From NCBI GenBank assembly GCA_964605665.1, contig CAZSDP010000005.1, forward strand, positions 89,683 through 153,682: a DNA stretch of 64,000 nt. The letters run 5' to 3'. The notes beneath the pieces were generated by a model. The model was not told the origin of the DNA. It saw nothing but the letters and a program-made list of their open reading frames with translations, and made no database searches. Below, piece by piece: positions 25,725 to 35,588 of the stretch; position 1 is the stretch's first letter; each line of letters begins with the position of its first letter. The translations under genes and the position numbers were made by a program. This stretch comes from CAZSDP01 sp964605665 (GTDB taxonomy: Bacteria > Planctomycetota > UBA8108 > UBA1146).

Positions 25725-27015
25725 TGCGATTCGACTCTCTCCGCTGCTCGACTTTGATCAGTTCCGCCATCGATTCGGCGAACGCTTTCCCGATCTGCGT
25801 GATGGTCCTCGCCGAACCCATGTAGTGGAAATCAAAGTTTGACGTACTCTCCGTCAATAGGGTGTGTTCCCGGGCAGAGAAGTGTTCTCGGTAGAGAGTC
25901 TCGGTGTTTTGGCGTCCCTCTTCTTTGGTGAGTTCTCCAGCTGCGACGGCTTCTTTGATCTGATCGATGCGTGGTTCGATCGCTCGCTCTCGAGCTCGAA
26001 GCATCACCACTTCCATATCCCAAAATGGAGCGGTCGGGACCGCCGCCACCGTGCCTGAGAACTCCGGAAGAGTCGCGGTTTTCGCCATCGCCTCTCTGAA
26101 GTTGCCATGGACACCTCGGTAGCGTCGTTGATCGGGGGGATACTGGTCGAGGGGACCACCGACTCCCATCACGCCGATGACCACCGGGAGATTCGGCGCG
26201 GAGAGATCGCGACGGAGGTCGCGAATCAGCTGGGCGAGAAGTGTCGTGTAGCGGTCGTAACCGCCAGGTTCTGCTCGGTTCGGGTAGACCCCCCGATCGA
26301 CCATGTCGTTCCAACCCTGGAACCAGACCAACCCTGCGAGTTGAACTCCATCTTCCAAGGCCTCATCGGGATAGAGCTTCGAGAGGTCTGCCAACGTCTC
26401 TTTGACATGCTCACACATCAGACGGTACGACTGACCTGTCGCTTCTGCTCTCTCTTCTTGCAGCTGTTGAAGGTCTTTTCCTTGCTCTTGGAACTCCCGC
26501 AGTTGACTGTTGCTGTAGGGGTGCGGGCCTGCGCTCGGGGGTCTAAAGTCGGTGTGAAGGCTCTTTCCACCCCAGGCGGTTTTGATGAGCAAGATCGGCT
26601 CTCCGAGCAACTGTTGCAGTTCGAATCCGAAGGTCAATTCCGGTCCGATCTTGGGGCCTCGTTCGTGGGCCCCGTATCCGACCGTCAATGCGCCGTACTT
26701 CTCTTGCGGAGACGAGCCGATCGAAGTGATCTGCACCTCTTCATGAATGCGGGGGGTCCCGTCATGGTGATGGAGTTGTTCGTAGATCGGGGTCGTGACA
26801 CGATCGAGTCGCAATGTCTCGAGGGTGCGGACATCGGCATGCCCTTGCATATTTGACTGCCCCGCAAGGATGAAGACTTTGAGGGGTGCCCCCTCTTCCG
26901 AATTTGACCGGCCGTGGGTGGCGGCGCAACTGGTGGCCAGTGTGAAGTAACAGAGCGCTGCGAGGAGAGCTCGACCGGTGAGTGCGACGCGGTGAGAACG
27001 AGAGCTAGCGCTCAT
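25717..27015 (-). CDS. sialate O-acetylesterase-like SGNH carbohydrate esterase
   Basis: This 432-residue exported esterase of the SASA/CE6 type would remove acetyl groups from sugars. The leader ends LATSCAAT, a possible lipobox. Catalytic blocks are FILAGQSNMQG (Ser54, nucleophile), KTAWGGKSL (Gly), GLVWFQGWND (Asn region) and FHYMGSAR near the C-terminus (His). The ATG at 27015 has GAGGGG six bases upstream. The segment around 290-380 is more variable, with a helical lid-like insert (VVMLRARERAIEPRIDQIKEAV). It lies downstream of, and probably co-transcribed with, the small secreted protein and the dockerin-type hydrolase. Confidence 0.88.
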   Translation of the reverse strand: MSASSRSHRVALTGRALLAALCYFTLATSCAATHGRSNSEEGAPLKVFILAGQSNMQGHADVRTLETLRLDRVTTPIYEQLHHHDGTPRIHEEVQITSIGSSPQEKYGALTVGYGAHERGPKIGPELTFGFELQQLLGEPILLIKTAWGGKSLHTDFRPPSAGPHPYSNSQLREFQEQGKDLQQLQEERAEATGQSYRLMCEHVKETLADLSKLYPDEALEDGVQLAGLVWFQGWNDMVDRGVYPNRAEPGGYDRYTTLLAQLIRDLRRDLSAPNLPVVIGVMGVGGPLDQYPPDQRRYRGVHGNFREAMAKTATLPEFSGTVAAVPTAPFWDMEVVMLRARERAIEPRIDQIKEAVAAGELTKEEGRQNTETLYREHFSAREHTLLTESTSNFDFHYMGSARTITQIGKAFAESMAELIKVEQRRESNRTD

Positions 27016-27042
27016 CAAATCCCCTCGATCCGTGGCTCGGTT

Positions 27043-27744
27043 CTACTTTTCGCCGGCGAGGAAGGCGCGGGCGCGCGTTTCTTCATCGGGTGCATGCCGG
27101 AGGATTCGGCGAGCGGCTCCGGCGTAGAGATCGGCGACGTCAACATAGGACTCTTGCTCCATCGGCAGAAGGGGGAGGCGCTCGGGGGGAAGCGGGGTGA
27201 TGCCTCCGCTTTGTGCGGCCGCGAGTTCCTCGAGACCGCGGGTGACAGAGACGCGCTCCGGCAGCATCGGGGTACCAAAGAAGAAGGTCAGCTCCGCGAG
27301 AGTCGGAGGCTCTTCAGCATCGAAGTCAGGCACGATCACGATCAAGTAACCCGACTTCCAGCCGACGTTGGTGACTTCTGCGGGGTTTGCTCCGGCGAAG
27401 AGTACGGGTTGTCTCGTTTGTCGCGGTTTGACGAGACTTGCTTTCACTTCGAGGACGATCAGCCAGCCATTGCGAACTTCCGGCTGATCGGAGCGCCATG
27501 TCGATCGATAAGGAGTCTCCAATGAGAACCGCTGCGCTTCGACCACCCGGTTCACGCCATTCCCATCGTCAGCGATCGAAACGGGGGGGATCTCGTCTGC
27601 TCCAGACGCTGTGGCTTGAGGGAAAAGAGCCTGCGGTGTGATGAGGCAGAGCGCCAGGAGAAGGGCGAACTGTCGCCCAGCGGCGGCCGCTGGCAGCAGG
27701 AGGTCGCCACGACGATGTTTCGATTTAGTCGACCAGCATGACAT
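27043..27744 (-). CDS. hypothetical exported protein
   Basis: This 233-residue protein has a signal peptide (RQFALLLALCLITPQALFPQATA). The mature part contains a beta-sandwich-like stretch (RNGWLIVLEVKASLVKPRQTRQPVLFAG; SGYLIVIVPDFD) and a helical C-terminus. No family is recognised. The ATG at 27744 overlaps the last 20 bases of the upstream dockerin-type hydrolase gene, implying coupling; longer in-frame starts inside that gene are less plausible. It precedes the esterase gene by about 30 bases. Confidence 0.6.
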   Translation of the reverse strand: MSCWSTKSKHRRGDLLLPAAAAGRQFALLLALCLITPQALFPQATASGADEIPPVSIADDGNGVNRVVEAQRFSLETPYRSTWRSDQPEVRNGWLIVLEVKASLVKPRQTRQPVLFAGANPAEVTNVGWKSGYLIVIVPDFDAEEPPTLAELTFFFGTPMLPERVSVTRGLEELAAAQSGGITPLPPERLPLLPMEQESYVDVADLYAGAARRILRHAPDEETRARAFLAGEK

Positions 27745-30430
27745 CGTCGACTCCGATCTTTCCCACTGAGGTGCCAAAACCATTCCCAAATTGAAAGCGG
27801 AGAGTCGCGATCTTGCCGAGGTCCAACTGCGGGTCAGCGACTTCGAAGTCGGCGAGTCTGATGCGAATGGTGTGAAACTCATTGGACCACCCTGCTCCGA
27901 AACCGAGTCCGCCGCGTCGATAGGGAGTGGCGATTTCGGCGTACTCCCTCGTCGAGAGCGAAGCGGTCACTCCATCTCGATCGACGAGGGTGACGGTGAA
28001 ATCGAGTGGACCATTGATCAAGTTGGTATTGGGGTGTCGAGTCCCTTGGCAGACCCGGAAACTGAGGATGTTCCAGCGGCGCCAATTCTCGTCGATCCCT
28101 GCGGGAACACTCCACTCATAGAATCGTTCCACGCCGTTGGCCCACTCGAAGACGAGACCGGCGGCGCTTTCGAAGGCGGAAGTGCCCGCCCAGGTCATCC
28201 CATTGAAACGATCGCTGAACACGTGACTGAGCACTGCATTCCCATCGACCAGTTTTCCTTCCTGGACTTGATCGACGTCAAAGTTCACCGCCCAGCCGGA
28301 GCTGCTCTGGGAGAGATCGGGTGGAGTCTCCTGAAAGTCGTCGATGACAAACTGGGGGTGTTGTGGCCCAGCTCGATATTGATTCGCCAAGGTGAAGACT
28401 GCCATCGATTGGGCAGGAAGGAGATCACGGGGAGAGCGCTGTAGGTACTCGAGGGTCGCGCGATTCCCTTTCAGGTAGTACTCCATCAAGACGAGATAGT
28501 ACGCCTCGGTGATCTCGTGAACTTCTGGGCGTGGGATTTGTGCAGGTCCCACGCCGTCGGGAAATCCGCAGCAGTTGAAGTCGTTGTGATCTGCCCCCTG
28601 AATATAGGTGACTTGGGTCGGTCCTTCCGCGGCGGAAACGATACGGAAGAACTGGCAGACTGGGCAGTCGACCCCGCCTGTCACATCTCCGTCCGCGGAG
28701 CCCGCCAGGAGGTGGTAGGGCACTCCATGTGGATTTGAATTGCTGATGCCGAGGAAGAAGGTCGGTGCGATCGAAGAGATCAGCTTGAGGTCGGAGGCGG
28801 AGAAGTTGAAGGGGGTGTATATACCGTCGTCGATCCGATCGTAGGCGCGAACGACACCTTCCCCTCCCCGACTGTGTCCGATCCAGGCCATCTGGTCGGT
28901 CCTGACCTTGCCTGCCAACGCACCGCCGAGCAGGGTGTCCACATTGCCTTGGAAGTACTCAACATTGGACAAGGTGGTCGAGGAAGCCGCATCGACTCCA
29001 GGCATCGTGTTGTTCATATGGCTCATGACCACGTAGCCGTGAGAAGAGAGATGCTCCCCGAGATAATCGTACCAAGTGTATTCGTGCCCGTTGCCGTGAC
29101 TGATGACCACGAGAGGCTGCGGATCGAGACTCTGCAAGTCGGTGGGATAGTAGACGCGCTGAGTGGTGAAGCCGCCAGCTGAGAGGTCCGAGGTGGTCAC
29201 TGCGTACGGTCCTAGTTCCGTGAGCTGTTTGACCACCGAAAATGCGGGACCCCGATCTCCGCCGTCGAGAATGTCTCCAGGATCGAGGAACCCATCTTGT
29301 CCGAAGTCGAGCACGACATCGTAGTCGCGGGAGACGAGAGTGCCCGCATTGAGCCCTCCGGTCCAAGCGGGAATGATCATCTCCACGATCGAGTTCCCGT
29401 CGAGAGTGAGGGTTTCCACCATCCCCGTGATGTCGGTCAGCGAATTGTCGGCGACCCACTCTCCGCCATCACGATGGCCGACGATGTAGAGATCGAAGGT
29501 TTCACCGATTCGATCTCGGTAACGGAGTGGGTCGATGGCGACCGAGACCTCGTCGAGTTCGATCGGAATCGACTGAGCAAATCGGAAGAAGGGAGCATCG
29601 TTGAGCGGATTGCCGGCGAGGCCGGGGAAGGGGCCGGCGGTGATCGGTAGCTCCGTCTGGGCGCCACTTTCGAGAGAGGTGGCCACGAGACGGGTGGAGA
29701 TCGCCTCGTCTCCATTGAGGAGTAAACTGACCGGCAGTTCTGAGATCAGAAAGACGGCGGGGAGGGGGACGTTTGTTCCGTCGGTGCGGTACAGCGACAG
29801 CCCCGGATCCACCGTTGAAAGTTCGACTCCGCCGCTGCTCACCACGGAAGGGATTCCGATGGTCAGCGGGCGCATCCCGAGTTCTTTTTGCGGAAATTCC
29901 GCGGCGTCCGCTGGGGGCGTTTGCGGAATCAAAAAGACGCTCTGACTCTCCCCAGCCGATCCTCCGTAGAGGATGTCGATGGTCGGAGGGACGAAATTTG
30001 GGCAACCGGGCACCGGTCCCACGCAATCCAAGTTGTCCGCGGTCAGGTCGGTCCCGCAACTCCCTTGAGGAGGCGGGGGGGGAAGACTCTGGTCGACGAA
30101 CAAGAAGGTCAGCAGCAGAATCGGATCGGAGAGGTTGATCGCTCCATCGTCGTTGATGTCGTAAGCGTCGAAGCAATTTGGAGTGGCGACACCGTCGACG
30201 AAAAGCCAATTGAGAGTCCCGATGGCGTCCGCGAGATCGATATTGCCGTCACCGTTGATATCGGCGCGGATAAATCCCCAAGTGCCCAACCCTGCGCAGA
30301 GGGGTGAGGTGGGGAGGAGGATCAACGCTCCGAGAAAGAGAGCGTAGATCGCAGAGAGCCGGAGTCGAACAGGTCGGAGACAACTCCGAGGATTCTCTCG
30401 ATCGGGGACACTGAACAAAGGGCTCTCCAT
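27725..30430 (-). CDS. secreted dockerin-type alpha/beta hydrolase (PET-hydrolase/chlorophyllase-like)
   Basis: This is a 901-residue multidomain secreted protein. The order is: signal peptide (about 20-45, ending PLCAG); a dockerin-like double EF-hand module (about 50-135: DINGDGNIDLADAIGTLNWLF, then DINDDGAINLSDPILLLTFLF, then the Cys tail CGTDLTADNLDC with CP); a beta-rich region; an alpha/beta hydrolase (about 430-680) with VVISHGNGHEYT, nucleophile elbow WIGHSRGGEGV (Ser520) and a late His in GADHNDFNCCG; and a C-terminal jelly-roll-like domain. The substrate is unknown; the fold is that of dienelactone/PETase-like hydrolases. AGGAG lies seven bases before the ATG. Four 15-bp repeats lie just upstream. 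Confidence 0.85.
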   Translation of the reverse strand: MESPLFSVPDRENPRSCLRPVRLRLSAIYALFLGALILLPTSPLCAGLGTWGFIRADINGDGNIDLADAIGTLNWLFVDGVATPNCFDAYDINDDGAINLSDPILLLTFLFVDQSLPPPPPQGSCGTDLTADNLDCVGPVPGCPNFVPPTIDILYGGSAGESQSVFLIPQTPPADAAEFPQKELGMRPLTIGIPSVVSSGGVELSTVDPGLSLYRTDGTNVPLPAVFLISELPVSLLLNGDEAISTRLVATSLESGAQTELPITAGPFPGLAGNPLNDAPFFRFAQSIPIELDEVSVAIDPLRYRDRIGETFDLYIVGHRDGGEWVADNSLTDITGMVETLTLDGNSIVEMIIPAWTGGLNAGTLVSRDYDVVLDFGQDGFLDPGDILDGGDRGPAFSVVKQLTELGPYAVTTSDLSAGGFTTQRVYYPTDLQSLDPQPLVVISHGNGHEYTWYDYLGEHLSSHGYVVMSHMNNTMPGVDAASSTTLSNVEYFQGNVDTLLGGALAGKVRTDQMAWIGHSRGGEGVVRAYDRIDDGIYTPFNFSASDLKLISSIAPTFFLGISNSNPHGVPYHLLAGSADGDVTGGVDCPVCQFFRIVSAAEGPTQVTYIQGADHNDFNCCGFPDGVGPAQIPRPEVHEITEAYYLVLMEYYLKGNRATLEYLQRSPRDLLPAQSMAVFTLANQYRAGPQHPQFVIDDFQETPPDLSQSSSGWAVNFDVDQVQEGKLVDGNAVLSHVFSDRFNGMTWAGTSAFESAAGLVFEWANGVERFYEWSVPAGIDENWRRWNILSFRVCQGTRHPNTNLINGPLDFTVTLVDRDGVTASLSTREYAEIATPYRRGGLGFGAGWSNEFHTIRIRLADFEVADPQLDLGKIATLRFQFGNGFGTSVGKIGVDDVMLVD

Positions 30431-30458
30431 ATTCCAGCTCCTGCGAAAGCTGACGGCG

Positions 30459-30518
30459 CTGCTTCAAACCGGACTGCTTCAAACCGGACTGCTTCAAACC
30501 GCGCTACTTCAAATCGCA
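30459..30518. repeat. four-copy 15-bp array upstream of the dockerin-type hydrolase
   Basis: On the plus strand the units are CTGCTTCAAACCGGA twice, then CTGCTTCAAACCGCG and CTACTTCAAATCGCA. The array ends about 30 bases before the hydrolase ATG. In that gene's frame every unit contains TGA, so the array is untranslated leader. Confidence 0.85.
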
Positions 30519-30895
30519 CTGCTTTGCCTGGGCTCCTGTTGACCGCACCGTTTTTGACGAAACTGCGGGGATCGCTTCGATCGGTTGGAGTCCGCGCAGG
30601 TGTGAAGGCTGATCGCAGGATCGATTCGAACTGCCCTGGGTCAAGGCTCTGAGGCGGTGATTCTCTTCCCCAGTCAGCATATCCCTCCACCGGGGTGAGG
30701 GAAAGGTGGCGGTCGCTCCGCTCCTCTGTTCGTTATGGAGAGAACCCGCTTCGAGAATTTCGCGTCGCTTCGGCGTTCTGAGAGCTCACGGAGTCCGGAC
30801 CACAGAGCAACTCACGCACTGCAACACACGCAGAGCAACTCAAGCTGAGAAAAGTCACACTGCAAAGTGGCGAGTCATCCGGCGAGGGATGCGAG

Positions 30896-30955
30896 TGACG
30901 GGGTGGGTCGTTGCAGGGTGGTGAATAACGGGGCGGGGAATGACGGGGCGGGGAC
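30896..30955. repeat. four-copy 15-bp G-rich array
   Basis: Units are TGACGGGGTGGGTCG, TTGCAGGGTGGTGAA, TAACGGGGCGGGGAA and TGACGGGGCGGGGAC. It is intergenic, between the tRNA-Asp terminator and the hydrolase leader. Confidence 0.7.
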
Positions 30956-31005
30956 AGCGAGAGATCACGAGGACTCTCCGCTGGGAGTTCTGTTCGACTT
31001 CCGCC

Positions 31006-31052
31006 AAAAAAAAAAAAAGAACTACCCGGGAAGGGTAGTTCCTCATTTTTTT
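31006..31052. terminator. bidirectional rho-independent terminator
   Basis: The stem GAACTACCC/GGGTAGTTC (nine pairs, loop GGGAA) is flanked by a 13-base A run on the left and a 7-base T run on the right. It can end transcription of the minus-strand tRNA-Asp and also works in the plus direction. Confidence 0.88.
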
Positions 31053-31101
31053 CCGAGGGCTTCTCCCGTGGCCTGGGAGAGTATTGCAGATCCGCTGCTG
31101 G

Positions 31102-31175
<74 letters not shown>

Positions 31176-31397
31176 GACAACTGCGGATCTGCGTCGGGCG
31201 CGCCATCGAAGGCCCCCGCACGGGAACTCCTTCGAAGCGCTCATCGGAGCATAACATCCTGGCACGAGACCTGGCGATTTCTCCGACGGTCCAGGAGAAT
31301 ATCGACTTCCGGAGATCTGTCAAGTCGCTGTCTCGACCCTGTTTCGGGCAATCTCGGTCGATTTCCTTCGCATCCCCTTTTCAGTGAAAGAAAACGA

Positions 31398-31814
31398 ATG
31401 CAGATCTCCCCTGAACTCTGGGAAGCCTACGAGGCCGCCACGGTCGAAGTGCACCTCCCCGAAAAGAAGTTTGTTTTTCCTCCCGTCTCTTCCCAGATCG
31501 CTCCCCAGATCCCCTTGGAGCTCGTTCCAGCTGGAGTCGTGATCACCGCCTGGAATCCCGGCTCGAGGCGCCTCAGCGAGGCGGAGAACGGTCAGCGGCA
31601 CGAAAAACTGAGCGCCGAGGTGACGAGCCGCGGCTGGCTTTCTTTTCCTGCCGTCGGGCATGACGGAGCAGGGATTTGGCGAGAAGAGAGCTTCGCGGTG
31701 GTGGACCCACCCCTCGGCGAGGCGCTGGAACTTGCGGCCCTCTTTTCGCAGAATGCGGTTTACAGGTGGGAGGGCGAGATTTGGCGAGTCCTGACCGTTC
31801 CTAAAAGTTCCTGA
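31398..31814 (+). CDS. DUF3293 family protein
   Basis: This 138-residue cytoplasmic protein matches DUF3293, with YEAATVEVHL, the signature VVITAWNPGSRRLSEAENGQRHEKL, and WREESFAVVDPPLGEALELAALFSQNAVYRW. The family is short and of unknown function. The frame is open far upstream, through the tRNA-Asp region, but the homologous part begins at the ATG at 31398 (MQISPELWEAYEAA), preceded by a purine-rich GAAAGAAAACGA. Confidence 0.85.
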   Translation: MQISPELWEAYEAATVEVHLPEKKFVFPPVSSQIAPQIPLELVPAGVVITAWNPGSRRLSEAENGQRHEKLSAEVTSRGWLSFPAVGHDGAGIWREESFAVVDPPLGEALELAALFSQNAVYRWEGEIWRVLTVPKSS

Positions 31815-32008
31815 GAGATTTGGAACGGTGGGGCGATGGACCGGCGCTGGCGGTTGATCCTCGCAGTGAACGGGAGTGGAGGTGAGCTTCTCTCCGTGGT
31901 TCTCCAGAAATGCTCGATCGAGATGCAGCGATCACGCTCCCTCGTGAGGCAATGCTGTCAAAATTTGGTACTGCTCTCCTCAAGCCAGAACTCTCGGAAA
32001 GGTTCCCG

Positions 32009-32845
32009 ATGCGACTTGCGGTATGTAGCTGGTCTCTTTCGCGCGAAAATCTGCCTGCGCTGATCGAACGGACCCAGCGCTGTGGCGTCACGGCAGTCCA
32101 ACTCGCCCTCGATCCGGTCCGCGAATCGTGGGGGGTGATGGAGACCGCAGCAGCCCTCTCCGAAGCGGGGATCGAAATCTGCTCGGGAATGATGGAGATG
32201 GCGGGGGAAGACTACAGCACTCTCGAGTCGATTCGGCAGACGGGCGGAGTCCGTCTTGACGAACATTGGCAGCAGAATCTCGCTGCAGCCCGAGCCAACG
32301 CGGCGATTGCCAAGGAGTTGGGTATTCAGCTCGTCACCTTCCATGCGGGATTCATCCCACACGATGCCGAGGATCCACTGCGCGCTCGAATGTTGGAGAG
32401 GCTTCGCGAGATCTGCGATGTCTTTCTCGAGCACTCGATCGAGGTCGCGTTCGAGACCGGCCAAGAGACTGCGGAAACTCTCCTCGATGCACTGCGTGAA
32501 CTCGACCGCGGTGGGGTCGGAGTCAACTTCGATCCCGCGAACATGATCCTCTACGGGATGGGGGATCCGATCGATGCGGTTCGTCGTCTCGCGTCCCGAA
32601 TCCGGCAGGTTCACATCAAAGATGCTGAACCTGCGAAGGTCGAAGGGGAGTGGGGGACAGAAGTGGTCGCTGGGCATGGAAGCGTCGACTGGGACCGTTT
32701 CCTCGGCATCATCTCCGCTCTCGATCCCGGGGTCGATCTGGTGGTCGAACGAGAGGCCGGCGATGAACGAGTTCTCGATGTTCGAACCGGGGTGGCGATG
32801 GTTCGTCAGACTTTGGCAGCACTCAACCAGGAGATTCCCCGATGA
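32009..32845 (+). CDS. TIM-barrel sugar isomerase/epimerase, cytoplasmic
   Basis: This 278-residue protein is of the AP-endonuclease-2/xylose-isomerase-like TIM-barrel family, which includes sugar epimerases, isomerases and lyases using a divalent metal. Likely metal ligands are Glu in VAFETGQ, Asp in VNFDPANM, His in RQVHIKDA and Glu in LVVEREAG. It has no signal peptide, unlike its two relatives in the window. The ATG at 32009 has AAAGG seven bases upstream. Its stop overlaps the ATG of the oxidoreductase downstream (ATGA), so the two are one translational unit and probably consecutive steps. Confidence 0.88.
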   Translation: MRLAVCSWSLSRENLPALIERTQRCGVTAVQLALDPVRESWGVMETAAALSEAGIEICSGMMEMAGEDYSTLESIRQTGGVRLDEHWQQNLAAARANAAIAKELGIQLVTFHAGFIPHDAEDPLRARMLERLREICDVFLEHSIEVAFETGQETAETLLDALRELDRGGVGVNFDPANMILYGMGDPIDAVRRLASRIRQVHIKDAEPAKVEGEWGTEVVAGHGSVDWDRFLGIISALDPGVDLVVEREAGDERVLDVRTGVAMVRQTLAALNQEIPR

Positions 32846-33855
32846 CAGTAGGAGTCGGAGTGATCGGCTTGGGCTTTATGGGGAGTGTCCATCTCCGTGC
32901 CCTCGAAAAGGCTGCGGCGGATGGAGTTTCGGTGCGGACCGTGGCGGTTTGGGATCCTCGCGCCGATCGGCGTGAGCAGGAGACTGGAGTGCGCGGGAAC
33001 ATCACGCAAACCGATGACGCGCCCCTCTTCGATCGAGCCAAAGTTGCGGTGGAGTCCGACCTGAACTCCTTTCTCTCCCGTTCCGATTTGGATCTGGTCT
33101 CAATCTGCTCCCCGACCGATTCCCATATCGAGTTGATTGAGCAAGCGGTCGCCGCGGGGAAATCGGTGGTGGTCGAGAAGCCGGTGTCTCTCGATGCTGC
33201 CGAGATCGAGGCGACTGCCGAGCTTGCTGAGGCTGCGGGAGTCATTGTGATGCCCGCGATGTGCATCCGCTTCTGGCCCGGTTGGCGTTGGCTCAAAGAT
33301 GCGATCGAGTCGGGGCGCTACGGTGCTCTGCACTCGCTGCGGTTGTCGCGGACAGGAGCACCTCCCGCTTGGTCGAGTGACTTCTACGGCGATCCGAATC
33401 GCTGTGGGGATGCGATCTGCGATCTGCACATCCACGATGTCGATTTTCTCCGCTGGACATTGGGGATGCCGGTTGCAGTGTCGAGCGTGGGAACGACGCG
33501 CCATCTCTCGACTCGATACTTCTACCAGTCTGGTCCGACCTTCGTCGAGGCAGAAGGGGGATGGCTCTCTGCACCGTCGACTCCGTTTCGCATGACCTTC
33601 CGCGCCTGTTTTGAAGGCGCGGTGGTGTGTTTTGACAGCGACGATGACCCACCGCTCACGCTCTACACGGACGTGGGAGCTGAGCAGCCCGATCTTCCGT
33701 CGGGAGACGGTTATGACGGTGAACTGAGGCACATGATCGATTGCCTCCAAAGAGAGGCAGAGCCGGAAGCGACTCTGGCAGAGGCCGCGGAAGTGATGCA
33801 CATCATCGATGCGGAGCGACGCAGCCTCGAATCGGGTCAGCAGATCGAGCTATAG
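32842..33855 (+). CDS. Gfo/Idh/MocA oxidoreductase, cytoplasmic
   Basis: This 337-residue NAD(P)-dependent sugar or inositol dehydrogenase-type enzyme has the Rossmann GIGLGFMGS-type motif at VIGLGFMGSVHLRAL, the catalytic VVVEKPVSL, and DLHIHDVDFLRWTLG in the C-terminal domain. It has no export signal. The start overlaps the stop of the TIM-barrel gene by four bases. The substrate is unknown. A nine-pair hairpin (33887-33910) lies 30 bases after the stop and may end the two-gene unit. Confidence 0.92.
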   Translation: MTVGVGVIGLGFMGSVHLRALEKAAADGVSVRTVAVWDPRADRREQETGVRGNITQTDDAPLFDRAKVAVESDLNSFLSRSDLDLVSICSPTDSHIELIEQAVAAGKSVVVEKPVSLDAAEIEATAELAEAAGVIVMPAMCIRFWPGWRWLKDAIESGRYGALHSLRLSRTGAPPAWSSDFYGDPNRCGDAICDLHIHDVDFLRWTLGMPVAVSSVGTTRHLSTRYFYQSGPTFVEAEGGWLSAPSTPFRMTFRACFEGAVVCFDSDDDPPLTLYTDVGAEQPDLPSGDGYDGELRHMIDCLQREAEPEATLAEAAEVMHIIDAERRSLESGQQIEL

Positions 33856-34253
33856 GATCAGGAGACTGGGAGATTCTCTGAGACAACGATCGGCGAAGCT
33901 GCGCCGATCGAAGAGAGCTTCGATGGCAAGAATCGGCGCTTGGAGTCGTTTCCCCCCGTGCGTTTCTCTCTTTGACTTTTCTCCCTCTGGAACGGGGTCT
34001 GCGACTCTCAGTCCGTCTCCTTCATCGGGGATGAAACCATCCATTCTCCAGATATTCTCAGATTCAACGCCAGGTGTCGCTGCCGAGTGATTTCCCCCCT
34101 CTGGCCGATGAGAGCCAATTCCGATAGGGTGGAGCGACCGAAACAGATCAGGGCTCTAGGAGATCGATCGATCCTTGGACTGAGGGGAGCGACGTGGTGT
34201 CGCACTCCACGGATGATGACGATCTCGACCGTTTCGATTCGTGGGGGAGGAAC
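33856..34253. other. intergenic region with hairpin
   Basis: This region separates the two sub-clusters of sugar genes. At 33887-33910 CGATCGGCG and CGCCGATCG form a stem with a six-base loop and no T run. I see no credible gene and no clear promoter. Confidence 0.45.
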
Positions 34254-35588
34254 ATGGACCACAACGATCTTGGTAACCGGGGGACTGCTCCTCCATTACC
34301 GATGGGACTCGCGGCGAAGCTCTCCGTGATGATGTTCCTTCAGTACGCCATCTGGGGAGCATGGCTGCCGATCCTCTACCCATTTCTGATGGGCCATCGT
34401 GGCTTTAGCCTCAGCCAGACCGGCTCGATTCTCGCGGCGGGCGCGGTGGGGGCCATCGTCGGTCCCTTCGTGGCGGGGCAGTTTGCAGACCGCTACTTCC
34501 GCACCGAGCGTTTTCTGGCGGTCAGCCATCTTCTCGGAGCGGGAGTGGTTTGGTTCCTCGCGAGCACTGCGGATTATCGTAGTTTTCTGATCGTCTCGCT
34601 CCTTTACGGGGTGATCTACGCGCCCACCCTCGCTTTGACCAATTCCCTGGCGTTTCACCATCTTCCCGACCGCGACCGAGACTTCGGGAAGATTCGGGTG
34701 TGGGGGACGATCGGGTGGATCGTCGTCGGGATTGGGGTCGGTCACTACCTCGGCGGCCTCGCCATCCCCGAGGGGATGACGGCAGAGGCGGTTCAGAATG
34801 AAGGGCGCGCCTTTGCTTTCAAATTGAGCGCAATCATCGGGGTCATCATGGCGCTCTACTGCCTCTTCCTCCCGAAGACGCCCCCTTCCGAGGCTCCGGC
34901 CGCCGCGAACGCTTCCTTCGAGGCACTAGGCGAGGTGAAGCGACAGCCGCTCCTCACCCTCTTCGCCCTCGCGGTACCGATCAGCATCATTCACCAGTTT
35001 TACTTTGTTCACACGTCGCAATTCCTCACGGAGTTGCAGAATCGGGTGAGCGAGGCAAAGGGGTTTGCGAACTCGATCAATAATATCCTCGGTGTTGGTG
35101 GTGGCGGTCTGATGACGATCGGACAGATGGCAGAGATCGTGGTGTTGGCGATGATGCCGTTCTTGGCCAAGTCTCTTTCCCGCAAGACTCTTCTGGGGAT
35201 CGGTATCCTCGCCTACGCAGCGCGGATGGCGCTCTTCGCCTATACCGATGACATGCTACCGATCGTCATTGGCATCGCTCTTCACGGACTTTGCTTCGGT
35301 TGCTTCATCTTCGTCGCATTCATGGTGGTCGATGAAGAGACGACCGCAGACGTCAGGGCGAGTGCTCAGAACTTGTTCAACTTGGTCATCGTTGGCATCG
35401 GGATCATCGTCGGGAGTTGGTTCGCGACGAGTGTTGTCGGAGAGTACGCCAAGGTAGACGGTGTTACCGACTACACCCGCCTCTTCTCGGTTCCGATGTG
35501 GATGGCGGTGGGTTGCTTCGTCCTGTTGATCCTGTTTTATCGCAAACCAACTGTCGCTCCGATCTCCTCTTCGGAAAGGTCAGGATGA
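34254..35588 (+). CDS. MFS permease of the nucleoside/sugar symporter type
   Basis: This 444-residue inner-membrane transporter has 12 predicted helices in two halves with a central cytoplasmic loop (LPKTPPSEAPAAANASFEALGEVKRQP). LSVMMFLQYAIWGAWLPILYPFL at the start, and GKIRVWGTIGWIVVGIGVG after helix 4 are reminiscent of the nucleoside:H+ symporter (NupG-like) group, which in planctomycetes often sits with Gfo/Idh genes. The ATG at 34254 has GGGAGG close upstream; longer starts only add a polar tail. It ends overlapping the next ATG (ATGA), so it is coupled to the exported TIM-barrel gene and probably imports its product. Confidence 0.88.
   Translation: MDHNDLGNRGTAPPLPMGLAAKLSVMMFLQYAIWGAWLPILYPFLMGHRGFSLSQTGSILAAGAVGAIVGPFVAGQFADRYFRTERFLAVSHLLGAGVVWFLASTADYRSFLIVSLLYGVIYAPTLALTNSLAFHHLPDRDRDFGKIRVWGTIGWIVVGIGVGHYLGGLAIPEGMTAEAVQNEGRAFAFKLSAIIGVIMALYCLFLPKTPPSEAPAAANASFEALGEVKRQPLLTLFALAVPISIIHQFYFVHTSQFLTELQNRVSEAKGFANSINNILGVGGGGLMTIGQMAEIVVLAMMPFLAKSLSRKTLLGIGILAYAARMALFAYTDDMLPIVIGIALHGLCFGCFIFVAFMVVDEETTADVRASAQNLFNLVIVGIGIIVGSWFATSVVGEYAKVDGVTDYTRLFSVPMWMAVGCFVLLILFYRKPTVAPISSSERSG

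Larger units (their letters stand above)
30431..31101. other. intergenic region with two tandem arrays and a terminator
   Basis: About 670 bases lie between the hydrolase start and tRNA-Asp. It contains the arrays at 30459-30518 and 30896-30955, a diverged 14-bp-period stretch at about 30803-30870 (CAGAGCAACTCA recurs 28 bases apart) and the terminator near 31006-31052. I see no credible gene. Confidence 0.6.

Noticed and set aside
30459..30955. possible CRISPR array
   Set aside because: Units are 15 bp and directly adjacent, without spacers, and no cas gene is present.
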